From contig JALMLS010000027.1 of the NCBI GenBank assembly GCA_038496445.1, positions 1 through 64,000 of the forward strand: a stretch of 64,000 nucleotides of DNA, in the 5' to 3' direction. The notes below the pieces were generated by a model that was given only the letters and a program-made list of their open reading frames with translations, had not been told where the DNA came from and searched no databases. Positions 44,991 to 55,965 of the stretch are shown in pieces. A program made the translations under genes and the position numbers. Position 1 is the first letter of the stretch, and each line of letters begins with the position of its first letter. Origin of the DNA: Trichosphaerium sp. ATCC 40318 (taxonomy: Eukaryota > Discosea > Flabellinia > Trichosidae).

Positions 44991-45305
44991 AATTGTAAAT
45001 GATGTATAATAGACACTAAGAAAGTGTTGCGATTCTAATGTGTATTACAGCGTTTATTTGGGTCATTTCATACTAGAACTTAAACTTACTCTTTTGTAGC
45101 ACGTGCTTGATTCACCGTTTACTTTTTTTCTCAAGTATAATCATGTTAGCTCAAACACCGGTACGGGTGAGATTATAGTGAATATAAAGTCACAAAAATT
45201 AGATATTCGAGTTCGAGAACCTGTGCGAAAAAAAAGTAGTAGCTTGACACTTATTGACGGTTGTTTTGTGTATTTTTATTACATTTCATCACAGCAGTAG
45301 TTTAC
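44991..45305. other. Intergenic region, no gene assigned
   Basis: Lies between two genes on the same strand. An open frame at 45103-45300 has no recognisable product and runs into the next gene's start. A GCACGTGCT palindrome is near 45100. Confidence 0.4.
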
Positions 45306-46172
45306 ATGAGTAAGAAGAAGAATAAGAAGAACGCAAAGGCGGGTGGTAAAAAAGGAGCAAGCGATATCGTTGTGGTGATATTGATTGGCTTGCCTGGTTC
45401 TGGTAAAAGCACACTGTCCGAGAAGCTAAAGAAGTCTGGGTGGTTAAGGTGATTTTAACTGAAACAATCACTTTGCATTCTCATATTGCTTGTAGGATAA
45501 ACCAAGATGACCTAGGATCTTCCAAGGTATATATTATTTATTTTTACGCGCGTTAAGCCAAACAACGTTATTTTTGCTCCAATTTGTGTAAACTAAATAC
45601 CAATGCAAGGAATGCCAAAACGTTATGCTAAAATGCTTGAAAAAAGGAAGATCTGTAATTATTGATCGTTGTAACGTTCAAAACAAAGAGCGCGCAACGT
45701 GGATTAAACTAGCACGAGAAAACGGGGCCAAGTACGAATATAGCATCACAAATTACACAAAACTAACAATCAACCAAAACTAGCCAAATTGTATGTGTAT
45801 GGTTAGATCCTGGCGTAGACGTGTGTAAAACGCGTGTTGCAAACAGAAAAGGACATCCTACGTTAAAAGGAGGTAATGCTTCAAGTTCAGATGATGTCAT
45901 TGCTAGATTTGCGAACACATTGCGACCACCAATCCAAAGAGTACGTACTTCTTCATACAAGACAATTTCGGCATCCTTGTGCTTATTTTAAACGATAGGA
46001 GGGATTTTCTAAGATTATTCACATTGAAGGAGAAGATACTGACCCTGTCATTAAGGGTAAGTTTTTTTTTTTTTTGGAAACAAATAAATTTAAATACTCA
46101 CACGTGTTTTACATTATAGCCTTGCGGGAATATAAAATTGATACAACAACCAGATTGAATTTTGTTATTTAA
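45306..46172 (+). CDS. P-loop kinase of the polynucleotide kinase type
   Basis: ATG 45306 (MSKKKNKKNAKAGGKKGA) gives a lysine-rich leader, then a Walker A site, GLPGSGKS, inside VVVILIGLPGSGKSTLSEKL. Exons continue INQDDLGS (substrate-binding Asp-Asp), CLKKGRSVIIDRCNVQNKER with Walker B Asp, IVCVWLDPGVDVCKTRVANR, HPTLKGGNA and a last exon, DTTTRLNFVI, TAA 46172. This layout matches the kinase domain of PNKP and related AAA_33 ATPases, which phosphorylate 5' ends of nucleic acids. No phosphatase or FHA domain is attached, so this is a stand-alone kinase, closer to fungal or plant forms than to animal PNKP. Some splice joins (45466-45640) are approximate. Confidence 0.75.
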
Positions 46173-46389
46173 ATAAAAATAGTATCACGTGTCAACATAA
46201 TCGCCTACAATATCATCGCAAAAAACAACCCAAAAAAAACAAGATGAAAAAAAGTTATGTCAAAAGCTATTGTTGCACTACACCTTTGTTCAGTTTTGAA
46301 AAGAGTATATTCTTATACGTAATAAAATAAATACTAGTACACATTCCGACATAACTTGATAATAACTAAACCAGATGCTAACATCAAAA
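46173..46389. other. Intergenic region between convergent genes
   Basis: No gene seen. TCACGTGTC palindrome near 46186. Confidence 0.5.
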
Positions 46390-47483
46390 TCACTGAGTTT
46401 CTACGTTTGATGTAAATGCATTTTTTATCCAAAGCATAGCTCGAGTACCAATGGTAGCTCGAGTTCCATTAGTCCAATAAGAAGTTGTCAGTCTACCATC
46501 ACCATCCCATACCCTAGCTTCACCTTCAAGTTCATCGCTGGCATAGTACAGTTGCTTCCGCAATGTACCATTATGTGCCCACTCTTTAAACTCACCTTCT
46601 TTTTCCCCATTAACATAGGATGTTTTAGAGGACATCTTACCGGTTCTGTACCATGTAATTACATCCCCTTGTAGGATGCCATTATCAAAAAAACACATTT
46701 GTTGTAATTGGCCAGTGTTGTACCATGTTCGATATTTTCCTTGTATTTTTCCATTCAGAAACGAAGTAGTCATATACATTTTTCCGTTTTTATGCCATTC
46801 CTTGCTTTCACCATGTTGTCTACCGTCAACCCACAGGTAAAGTTTCTTTAGTTGTCCATTATCATACCATTCCTTGTAAGAACCTTGACGAGCTCCTTTT
46901 TTGTCCAAAACATGAGCTTGTAACTGTCCATTGGCATGCCACGTGTTAAACTCGCCATCTAACTTGTCATTTGAATAAAAGAAATGCTGTTTTAATACGC
47001 CATTATCATGCCACGTCTTATATTCACCGTCTTTTTTTCCATGAACATAATGACAACACGTGTTTAATTGTCCATTTTCATACCAAGACTTGCACAGCCC
47101 GTGTTTTTTTCCATCATGAAAATCAGCTTCTTCCTCAAGATAGCCCTTTGTACTCCACACTATGGAATGGCCATGTAGTCTACCATTAAACCAATGTTGT
47201 TCCTTTATTTTTCTGTTCGTTTTAATAACATTAAATACGCTACGGTATCGTATCCATTTGCCATGTTTGTTTAAGTTTTGGTCAAAACGAGTGAAGGTAG
47301 TATGTTTGGATAGAATTGGCCATTTAACATACGCTTCACCATCTAACTCCATTATGATGAGCTGCACTTCAATGGGTAGACGGTGTAGCGGGGTTTGTGC
47401 GGTATTATCTATCTACGTGGGAAGGTTAATCTATTATTAACAGTTATAGCTATTTGTACATTAGTGTTACTGAGCTCCGCCAT
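46390..47483 (-). CDS. F-box-like plus YwqK/MORN-repeat protein (copy 1)
   Basis: ATG 47483 gives MAELSNTN, then a GTACAA...CACGTAG intron, then an F-box-like segment, LHRLPIEVQLIIMELD, and FDQNLNKHGKW. About eleven repeats of roughly 22 residues follow, each ending in a G-x-W-Y/H-x-N-G core: HGLCKSWYENGQL, DGEYKTWHDNGVL, DGEFNTWHANGQL, QGSYKEWYDNGQL, HGESKEWHKNGKM. These match the YwqK (COG2849) family, annotated in bacteria as antitoxin-like and also common in giant viruses and some protists. Function is unknown; an F-box-like start suggests recruitment to an SCF ligase. Stop TGA 46390. It is the intact member of a family of three in this window. Confidence 0.8.
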
Positions 47484-47696
47484 GTTCTGTTAGCAAGTTA
47501 AATGACTAAAGTACAAAAGTTGTGTTCTTTGAACTGTAGGTAACAGTCTTCAAACGCTCCAAGACCACGTCTCCTACACGTACCCTCATCTTTATCAGCC
47601 CTTAACGTCTCAGTTATATAGCCAAACAGTTCAAATGACTTCAAATAAAACATAAGAATCCTGTCGTTTTTATTTATGTTTTCAGTTTCCTTTACT

Positions 47697-49444
47697 TCAC
47701 TTGGATTTACTAAAGTGCAATTGTGCTATTTTCTCTGCTACTATTTTAGCTTTATCATCAATACCCATCCAGCTTTCTACTTTCTTCATTGCATTCTTTA
47801 GTCGAGGTACATCACATGTGTCAAGTACAAGTTGCTCTTCGAGTATAGGTTGCCATCGCACATTCTCAAATCCGAGCTGAGCTGCAAGAACATCCATAAA
47901 CTTCGCAGTATGTTTGACGTCAGATATGATGTCTGGCATTCTTAAAATCCATTTCCATCCTTTTCTCACCTTTGCATTTGGCTCAGTATTAAATTCTCCT
48001 GTGCCAACAGATAAAACAAGGCCTAGTTGCCTGTTTGGGAATAGTAGGTTCGCTTCAGTTACAGCAAGGTCCGTAGGGTTATTAGCGCGCATGGCACCAT
48101 CAACAAGGCGATCTAAGAAAGCGTAAGACAAACTACGCTGTGATGTTCTTGTAAAAAGAAAAAAGAGTAGTACAAGTATCCTTGGTTTCCGGATCAGTCA
48201 ACTCAACTGCTGGGAAGTATGTTGGCGCTGCTGAAGTAGCAAGAGCCGCTGTAGTAATAGGTACATCACACAGATCCAAAAAAGGCGACTTTTCTGGCTT
48301 AGAGTAGCTGCGAATCAACACAACCTCGTCTGTTTTGTCATTAACTGATGTCACAAAAACCTACAAAACTAATCAGTACAAAATATTACTTTTGTCAAAA
48401 AAAAATAATCTAAAGCAACGTGCCTTTGGTGCACTGACTTTACTACCAAATGTCTTCATTGTTGCTAAAGAAAGTATCAGCACAAAGAATGGCAATGTCA
48501 AACCGTACTTTTTTCACGTGTGTAGTTATCAATCTTATGAGAAAATAACTCGTTTTCCAAAAATTCAATAAACACTGTTGTGGAATACAAAGAAGGCCTG
48601 AACATCTGCTTGTAGACCTTGTATTTTTTTAAGGGAAATGCTACAGGTATGAGATGATATAAAAATGTTTGAGCCTCCACTGCAGTCATATGTAAAAGAC
48701 CTATCATCATTGCAATACAACCACCAATACTTGTTCCAACTACCACATCAAACGCTTGCCAAAGCTAGGTCCTATTAGCGCTGGCCCCGCCAAGAACTAA
48801 TCATTGAAAAAAATTATGCTACAAGTGCTTCAATGAAGTGCAGTTCACATCGTGAACGGAGAAAAAGAAACAAGAACGTACCTCAAGTCCTTTACTTTGA
48901 AGCTCTTCTTCAAGTGCAATCAAACACTCTAGAGCAACAACACCGCGACTACCGCCACCATCTATAGAGAGTATTTTTATGGGCCTACTATCCTCAGGAA
49001 TCTTAACAGGCTCTTCCTAACTCAAAAAAATAAACAAATAAAAAATAAATTCACGAAAAAAGTTTACTGTACATTATATTTCCTAAATAGAGAAGTAGCT
49101 CTATGTATAGTAAAGTGGTGGCTCTTATCCTACGGCACAAGAGTTAGGCAATAAAACGGGCAAGTTCTAAAATAGCCTCACCAGTACTTTATCGTCCGTG
49201 TTGTGTACTGTATCTACCCTTGCTGATGGAGATTTTTTTGATAAAGACCCACCCCGTCTGTGCTTTCTATGCCTTTTGTGGTGGTGTTTCCTTTTTGTTC
49301 CTTTGGCGTAGAAATAAGTGATTTGCTTCTGTTAATCTTATTTGTACGTTTAGGAGTGCCGGCGGCGCGGTGAGCCCTACGCAAGTCGAACTTTTGTTTT
49401 TTATGCTCTGCTGACTCATGCGTAACATCTTTGGATGGCTCCGC
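47697..49444 (-). CDS. Patatin-like phospholipase
   Basis: The likely first exon starts at ATG 49444 (MAEPSKDVTHESAEHKKQKF), a basic Thr-rich leader ending STDG; the join to the next exon near 49010 is tentative. The catalytic core is clear: ILSIDGGGSRGVVALECL (oxyanion loop GGGxRG), then FDVVVGTSIGGCIAMM (nucleophile Ser in GTSIG), AAPTYFPAVEL and FLDRLVDGAMRANNPT with the catalytic Asp in DGA. The C-terminal extension ends KIAQLHFSKSK, TGA 47697. Patatins hydrolyse ester bonds of membrane lipids as a Ser-Asp dyad. GGGSRG and length fit the iPLA2-type group. No signal peptide or ankyrin repeats. Confidence 0.9.
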
Positions 49445-49792
49445 CATACGTGATGCGATTTATTGCCGAAATAAGAGAGACAATCAAATATTCAGTACAC
49501 ATTAAGTCAAAGTAAATAAACAGAATCAGTTTCTCTTCAAACTTGTGGAGCAGCCAGAGTTTGTGGTATTTATTACGCCAAATACACGCAGGAAAAAACA
49601 GTAAAAAGATCATGATTTTTTGAACGGCAACTAGCCTACAACGTTTGACATTTGAATCAAACATAACTTTTTTTATTGTAAGGAAAGTAGTCTAGGATTT
49701 TTTTGTTTGTTTTGTTAGAATAACCATTTCTTTATCTCTCCACAACACTTCTTTACCATGAAAATACATCTAAACAATCAAAATAAGCAACG

Positions 49793-50539
49793 TTAAATCA
49801 TTACATCTATCTCAAACACCTTTTTCTTCCCTCTTGGAGTGCCATCAAAGTGCCATTCTTGATATTCACCATGAAGTGCATGATCTTTCATAGTACCTAG
49901 GGACTTCAACTTGCCATTAACGTGCCTTGAAAAGAATTACTAAACCTATTCTGAGCTAATGTAAATACAATACCATTCTTTCATGACTCCTTCTCGGGCA
50001 CCTTCTTTATAATGGCACTCCAGAGCCTTAGTTCCTCCAATATAATAAGCTTCCATTAAACCGTCTTCAACACCATCTTTAAAGTTGCAGCTGAGCTCAA
50101 GAATACCATCATCTTGCCAAGTTTGACTGAGCCCATCCTTCTAAATGTACTTCATAAACACAAGTTACATGACGGTTTCTACAACCTTACCGTTCTTGTA
50201 TTGGCACTTCATATACACTGTTCCATCTTCGAAATAGTCTATGTATTCACCGTGTAGCGAGCCGTTATGAAAAGAACACGTGATTTCAATTGTTGATTCA
50301 GGGTAATAGGAAGTTTGTCTCCCTTGCTTAACGCCATTTTCAAAAATACACGATAGCGCCAACACACCTTCACTATTGTGCCAGCGACACCACTCGCCGT
50401 GTTTGTTGAGATTTACATCGAACCTTGATGATACAGCCAAGAAATGGCACAAAATAGGCCACGAATAAAACGCCTGTTTGTCTGACATGTATATGAGCCT
50501 GTGCATTTCGAGAGGTAAGTTCAACAGTCCAGAAGTCAT
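49793..50539 (-). CDS. F-box-like plus YwqK/MORN-repeat protein (copy 2)
   Basis: ATG 50539 (MTSGLLNLPLEMHRLIYM) carries the same N-terminal layout as copy 1: LPLEMHRLI, then WPILCHF and FDVNLNKHGEWCRW. Fewer repeats follow: HGEYIDYFEDGTVY, after an intron KDGLSQTWQDDGILELS, EDGLMEAYYIGGTKALE, and a last exon with HGEYQEWHFDGTPRGKKK, TAA 49793. It shares the gene structure and start region with copy 1 but has diverged strongly in sequence, so duplication is old. The repeats would form a beta-rich solenoid. Confidence 0.75.
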
Positions 50540-50899
50540 TATGATAGTTTTTGTGCTATTACGGTATAAAAATGCAATTTGAGCGGTTCCGTAAGTGTAT
50601 GGTTTCAGAAGTCGCCTCTGATATAATTTGACACGAAATTTGACTTAACTGCCACTCAAAACCAAACTTAAGACTTCTGTATATTGTACCCACGTGGTGA
50701 TCTTGTACATTGGATACAGTTTATGCAATTGATTTGAAAATACACCAGCTCTCTGGACAATACATGCTCCCACCACACTCCCGTAGTAATCATTACAGAT
50801 TTCGATACAAGCTAGTTTTAGTCTTCAGTTTATTTAATCAGTTCTAACTACAACATTGATGCATGGTCACGTGACGTGGACAGAGGCTTGTTTTTTCAG
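50540..50899. other. Intergenic region
   Basis: No gene seen. CCACGTGG near 50690 and TCACGTGACG near 50866 lie at the 3' end of the next gene and 5' of copy 2. Confidence 0.5.
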
Positions 50900-52977
50900 T
50901 TATTTATCCCTAGAGAGTACCATTTTATGCAATTTATCAAAGTTTTCCAGCTCCTTTGTGAGTGCCTCTTCATCTTCAGCAAGCTCATCAATCTTTCTCT
51001 TGTTAGTACCATTGAAAAAGAAGAAAATTACGCAAAATTTACTCTACATAAGTGATAAAGAGCGCGTACCTCGGCTTCAATATACTTTTTGAAATCATTA
51101 AACTTTTTTGTCCAACCGGTTTTATCTAATTTTTTTGTTAGTCAGGGAGACTTTCGAAACTAATAAAGTAATAGTACTATTACCTCCTGCACTTAAGTAG
51201 CTCTTAATAAACCGAACATATCGCGTGAGAAGTATCGCTTTACGCACACATGCGTTTTCGAAATAATCAGTGTCCTGAAAGAGCATATAAGTACAAAAAC
51301 TAAGGTGTCTATTTTATGCTAACCGTTGCTTTTGGAAATTCAATCTGAGTTGAGAATTGGTGTTTCTCGTCTTCTCTGGTGACATACGAAGTACTAAAAA
51401 CATAAGTAAGGCGATACAAAATGCAAGCAGAAGTCTGGTAGAACATAAACAAGTACGTACTCAACTGAAAAACTGAACCCATCTTCAGAATTTGTAGAAA
51501 CCTTAACAAGTATGACACCACCTTTTGTTCTACCATTATCAAGCAAACTAGGGCTCGAACTAGACATTGTACATAGCACTCCGTCTTTTGGAACCTCATT
51601 ACCTAAATAAAGAATAAAGACACGTGACTTCGATGTTGAAAGAAAAAAACTGAAGGAGAGCAACCTCGTACCTGGTGACCCATATACATATTCTGGAATG
51701 ACATCAGAGCTGGTTGTTTTTATTTGAGCGTCAAAAACATCCATTGTCGTGATATAATCAAATTCCTCATTCATCAGCTTTGAGAACTCCTTTGGTGTAT
51801 TAACAGAGAAGTAATTACACCCTTTTACTGATGAAATGCATTCAACAGCATCTGTATCAAAGTTCGTTCCCATGCCGACAAAAGATGAGTATATCCCTTC
51901 TGCTGCAGCCTTTTGGAATTGATTTCTTAATCCTCTATCAAACTCACGCTACAAAAGACATTAACACCATATTTAAACCGAAAACAACAGCCACAACACA
52001 AAGATAGAACTGGTAAATTGTTAAGTGCGTACTTTTCCAATCAACATATCCGTGAAGAAGAACATTCTTCGGTCTCTACCTTTCTCTTGCTTTGCTCCTC
52101 GAAGCATAGCGCATCCTGCTTCAAAACCTATGTGTGGTGTAAGGCAAACAACATTTTATGGTTTAGTACCTTTAGTGAGTGTTGTCCCTCCTCCTTGTTT
52201 AACGTTCATTATCTTCGTAGAAAGCTCTTGACGGTTTATGTCTTTCCAGCTTTTTAGTTCTTGTAGAGTTGATGTGTTATTATTAAACAAAATCATCCCA
52301 AAAGAATCTTTGTCGCTTAGGTTGTCCAACAATGCTACAACGCTTTCATTTGCCACTTGCATCTAAAAGACAAAAAAGAACAATTAAACGTTGATCACGT
52401 GGCTGAATAGGCAATTCACGTGTTAACATAAATAGCAAAAGGATTTCTCCTCCAGTTCATAACAGATTGGTTGGTGGCAAGCTTCAACTAAACGGACTTT
52501 TTGACGCTGAGCTCTGCGCGTGGTTTTGTTTGGAAAAAAAAAAAAAAAAAAGTAAATCTCGTACTATTGACTTGCTCCCTCCTTTTCCAAATTTAGAGCC
52601 CATAGATCCACTAATGTCCATAACGATCACTAAATCAAGAGGCCATCTACCGTTATTTTCATAGAGTCCAGGACCATCCAAGTTTCCAGTCATACCAACA
52701 CAAACAAAGTTTTCAGTTTTTCCTATTGGCCGAAATAACGTCAAAATCCGTTTTAATTATTGTATGTTGTTTTAGACGCACCGTCTATTGGATCCTTTGT
52801 AATAGCGCTGAAAAAGCGAGGAGAGAACGGTTTTACTTTCTCTTGTTCGCCAACGTTGAAATAATGGTTATGGTAGATACCCTCGTACGCTATACTGCTC
52901 GCACTTGGTAATTTATTGGCTGAAAGCTTTGCGCTAAAGCTCACAACCCCTTTCGCTCCTGAGGCCATTCTCTTCAT
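50900..52977 (-). CDS. von Willebrand A-domain protein
   Basis: ATG 52977 (MKRMASGAKGVVSFSAKLS). An N-terminal domain with EGIYHNHYFNVGE is followed by a vWA domain: LDLVIVMDISGSMGSKF (MIDAS DxSxS), then DSFGMILFNNNTSTL, MNVKQGGGTTL (MIDAS Thr) and YSSFVGMGTNFD (MIDAS Asp). Further exons give YFSVNTPKEFSKLMNEEFDY, a beta-rich region (GGVILVKVSTNSEDGFSF) and a C-terminal coiled coil (KKYIEAE, EEALTKELENFDKLHKM) ending at TAA 50900. All five MIDAS metal ligands look intact, so it should bind a divalent ion and an acidic partner. There is no signal peptide, so it is probably intracellular. Related proteins occur in other protists; ligand unknown. Confidence 0.8.
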
Positions 52978-53288
52978 TTTTAGTATATTAGTTTAATATG
53001 CTTTCGTTTACTGTGCTTTGTTTAGTGTTTTGTTTGGTACCCTTGACATTGTTTCAGTTAATTGGGAGAGTCTTTGTTTGTAATTCTTGTATTTCAGTCT
53101 ACAAAATTTTTTAGAGAATCACGTTTCGCTATGGTACCCAATGGTATTGGTTTGATAGCATTTATTAGTTTTAAGTCATACAAGGCAGGGAACAAACAAT
53201 ATTAAGCCAGACGCCGGTTGATGATCCATATGCCTACGAAGCAAATACTCAGTACACGTCTTGTTGCTGCTAACGATATTCCAGAAAA
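52978..53288. other. Intergenic region
   Basis: No gene seen between the vWA gene and the YwqK fragment. Confidence 0.5.
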
Positions 53289-53597
53289 CTAATAGAGTAA
53301 TATCACATCTTTTTGCAAAGTGTTAGTACGAATTACAGGCTCTTTTTTCGTTCCACACCACTTTTTTGTACTCATTGTGTTTTCCATTATTACAGCTCGG
53401 ATATATTCGTACTTTCCATCAAGTTTCCGTTGATGTGTACTTAATTTACCATCATTGAAGCATTGCTTGTACTCTCCATCAAGAATACCTTTATCACAGT
53501 AGCCATGTTTCATAGCTTGACCATCCTCAACCCATTCTTTGTACTCTCCATCAAGTTTATCGTTTATGTAGTAACAGTGTGGGGGAAGGTTCCTCAA
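53289..53597 (-). pseudogene. YwqK/MORN-repeat fragment (copy 3)
   Basis: An open frame with two or three clear repeats (LDGEYKEWVEDGQAMKHGY, LDGEYKQCFNDGKLS) closes at 53289. It has no ATG, no F-box-like start and fewer repeats than the other two copies, so I read it as a truncated relic. Without the other copies it would be hard to recognise. Confidence 0.6.
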
Positions 53598-53791
53598 TAT
53601 TCTTCACAGGACTTATTCCTCAATATATTCCTACTATTTTCCTTTTCTGTATGTTGGAAGGGTCGCAACCAACATTTCGAATTCAATACCAATTGAAAGC
53701 GCTTTTTTAAGCCGAAAAAGTTACATATTTATTTACAATCCACAAGAAAAAGTATTCCCGGCTTTGTTCGCGTTAAACGATATTTTTAAGC

Positions 53792-55590
53792 CTATCCAAG
53801 TGTTTTTTCAAATCGTTCAGGCACGTAATGCATAAAAACTTGGTTCAAATAAGCGCCTTTCTTCAACTGTCCCTCGCGGAAATGGTTATGCCTACGCCCC
53901 ATGAACAAAAGTGCATCACCAGCCAGAAGCTTTGCCCAGCGCCTTCTATGCTTCGGAGGCCATTTTAAACCATTTATACCTGTAAATGAGTCAAACGATC
54001 ATCAACGTCAAAACGAAAGCTAAATCCTACCTCTGTACTCATCTTGCCTGCCTGTCCATTCTGGATTGTAATCCACTAAATAAGATGTGAGTAGATGTTT
54101 AAACAATATCAAAATAAGAACATACAGCCAAGTGGCCACGGATCTCCTTTTGGGAAATTTTCGATTGTCCACGAAAGTGTAAATTCACATTGAGCACGAT
54201 CTGTGTGAGGTATAAGCTCGGCACCTTCGCGATAACCTCCAAAGTAGGTGTAACTTGGCTTGGCATTGTGAGAAACAACCTATTGATTAAAATAAGCACA
54301 TAAAATAAAGTGCAAAGAAATCACGTGATTTTACTCAGGTCGCTTACCTTTCGGACTAAATCAGCGTAGGACCGATGAATGAAAGACATACAACGAGAAT
54401 TGTATGCAGTGTATCTAAGAGACTGCGTATCTCCTAATTTTAATATGTTTTGCTTTATCAATTGTTTGTAACACCGTTGTGTAGCCTTTAATACAAAAGG
54501 AGGAATAAATCGTGGAATAATTATGAATCTGTCACGTAAAAAGTCTTTTCTTACCTAAAAAATCCTACCATCAGTCTAAAGTGCTTTAAAATTATCGTTT
54601 CTATTTCGTACGTTTTCTACTGGTAGTTGACCAAAGTTGGCAAAACTCTTGACGCCAAACTCTTTCCAAAGAAGTTGCGCCAGTATTGTCGGAAGTTCGA
54701 TTTTATCAGAGTAAGGCACCTGATTAAAATGTTAGAATATTTACGGCTAACTTTTTCTATTGAATGTCATCTAACTACGTACAATTTGATACTCTCGCTT
54801 TGGGTCGGCACCATTGTGTAACATAACGCCATGGTATTCTTTCTTCAATAGAGGATCGGCTGCCGCAGCAGAGTCATACGTTTCCTTTGCTTGTATCTTT
54901 TTCCCTTGTAGCTCCAAAGCAAAGCCTTCAAATACAAGAGCCTTCGGAGAACCAGATGCCGCAAAGTGTGGAATAGCATCTTTTGTGTTGTTTTTGTAAA
55001 GTAACGCCAACCCAATGTTTTCATGTGCTCTCTTGCACGTCATGTCTATTTTCAAGGCTTTTTCAAACGCAGAAATAGCCGACGTGGCCAGAGCTACGCC
55101 TTGGTCCTCATAGTCTTCCATCAAACGAACCATTTCATTTACACCAAACTCAAGCCAACTGTTTGCCTTTCGTGATGTGTTAGAATAAGAAAGGAATGTT
55201 TAGACTGATTGTACGTACTCTACTAGAACACCCTGTCATGGAAGGTTTGTTATTTGGTTCGGCGCAACCACGGACCCAGCAGTTTGGTTGCTCAGTGACG
55301 TCATAATCTTTGCTATCTACTCTACCGAGAAGTACTTTTTCGTGTTTATTAGATACTACTTCGAGCGGTTGAGTGGTTTCTATTTGAGTATAGTTGTTGA
55401 GAACAGAGAATGGCTGTGTAAGTAGCATGTATGACGTACTGCGTGGAACAAGCTTTGAACGTTCCTCAGGAAGTTGTGAATGGTGTGGAGGTCTAAATTC
55501 TTCGGAAGGACCTGAGTTGTACAGAACACTAAATCCTATAAGGCACGCCAACTACAAACGTGAAATGTCAAACGTACAGTGCCATAATGA
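53792..55590 (-). CDS. TPR protein with 2-oxoglutarate/Fe(II) oxygenase domain
   Basis: The first exon reads LACLIGFSVLYNSGPSEEF, a likely signal anchor; I found no matching ATG upstream, so the start (about 55590) is approximate. TPR-like helices follow: AISAFEKALKIDMTCKRAHE and IGLALLYKNNTKDAIPHF. The C-terminal half resembles prolyl-hydroxylase-type 2OG oxygenases: YTYFGGYREGAELIPHTDRA with the HxD metal site, CEFTLSWTIENFP, WAKLLAGDALLFMGRRHNHF with the distal His, ending ERFEKTLG, TAG 53792. The HxD...H triad is complete, so the enzyme should be active. Substrate unknown; the anchor suggests the ER or Golgi lumen. Confidence 0.75.
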
Positions 55591-55965
55591 CCATAAATAT
55601 TAACCAGTTTCCTACCAGAAAAGCTGTTGAAAATCCTCTCGTACGGTTGTGCATTGCGTATTTTTTTTTTCCAAGCAAGAAGCGTTGCAAGCGGTGTTTG
55701 GTTTTATACGAAATGTTTCCCTTTCTTCCGTTTCTCAAAAATTATTGGGTGCAGTAAGAATGTCAATCTCGCTTCACGAGGTCACCCAATCGTTAGAGCG
55801 ACGCGAATAATGTTTTACCGATTTGTAAACAAATATGGCGTTTGGTTTCAAATATACTTCTAGTTCTGGTTGTACAGCACATGTCAGCTACAAGCGGGAG
55901 TGGTGGTACTGTAGCAGCAACGAAAATCAGTCAAAGTAATTATTATTGTTGTTTTGTAGAAACAC

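Noticed and set aside
47914-48126. 70-residue + strand open frame over the patatin gene
   Set aside because: Shadow of the catalytic exon that contains DGA on the other strand.
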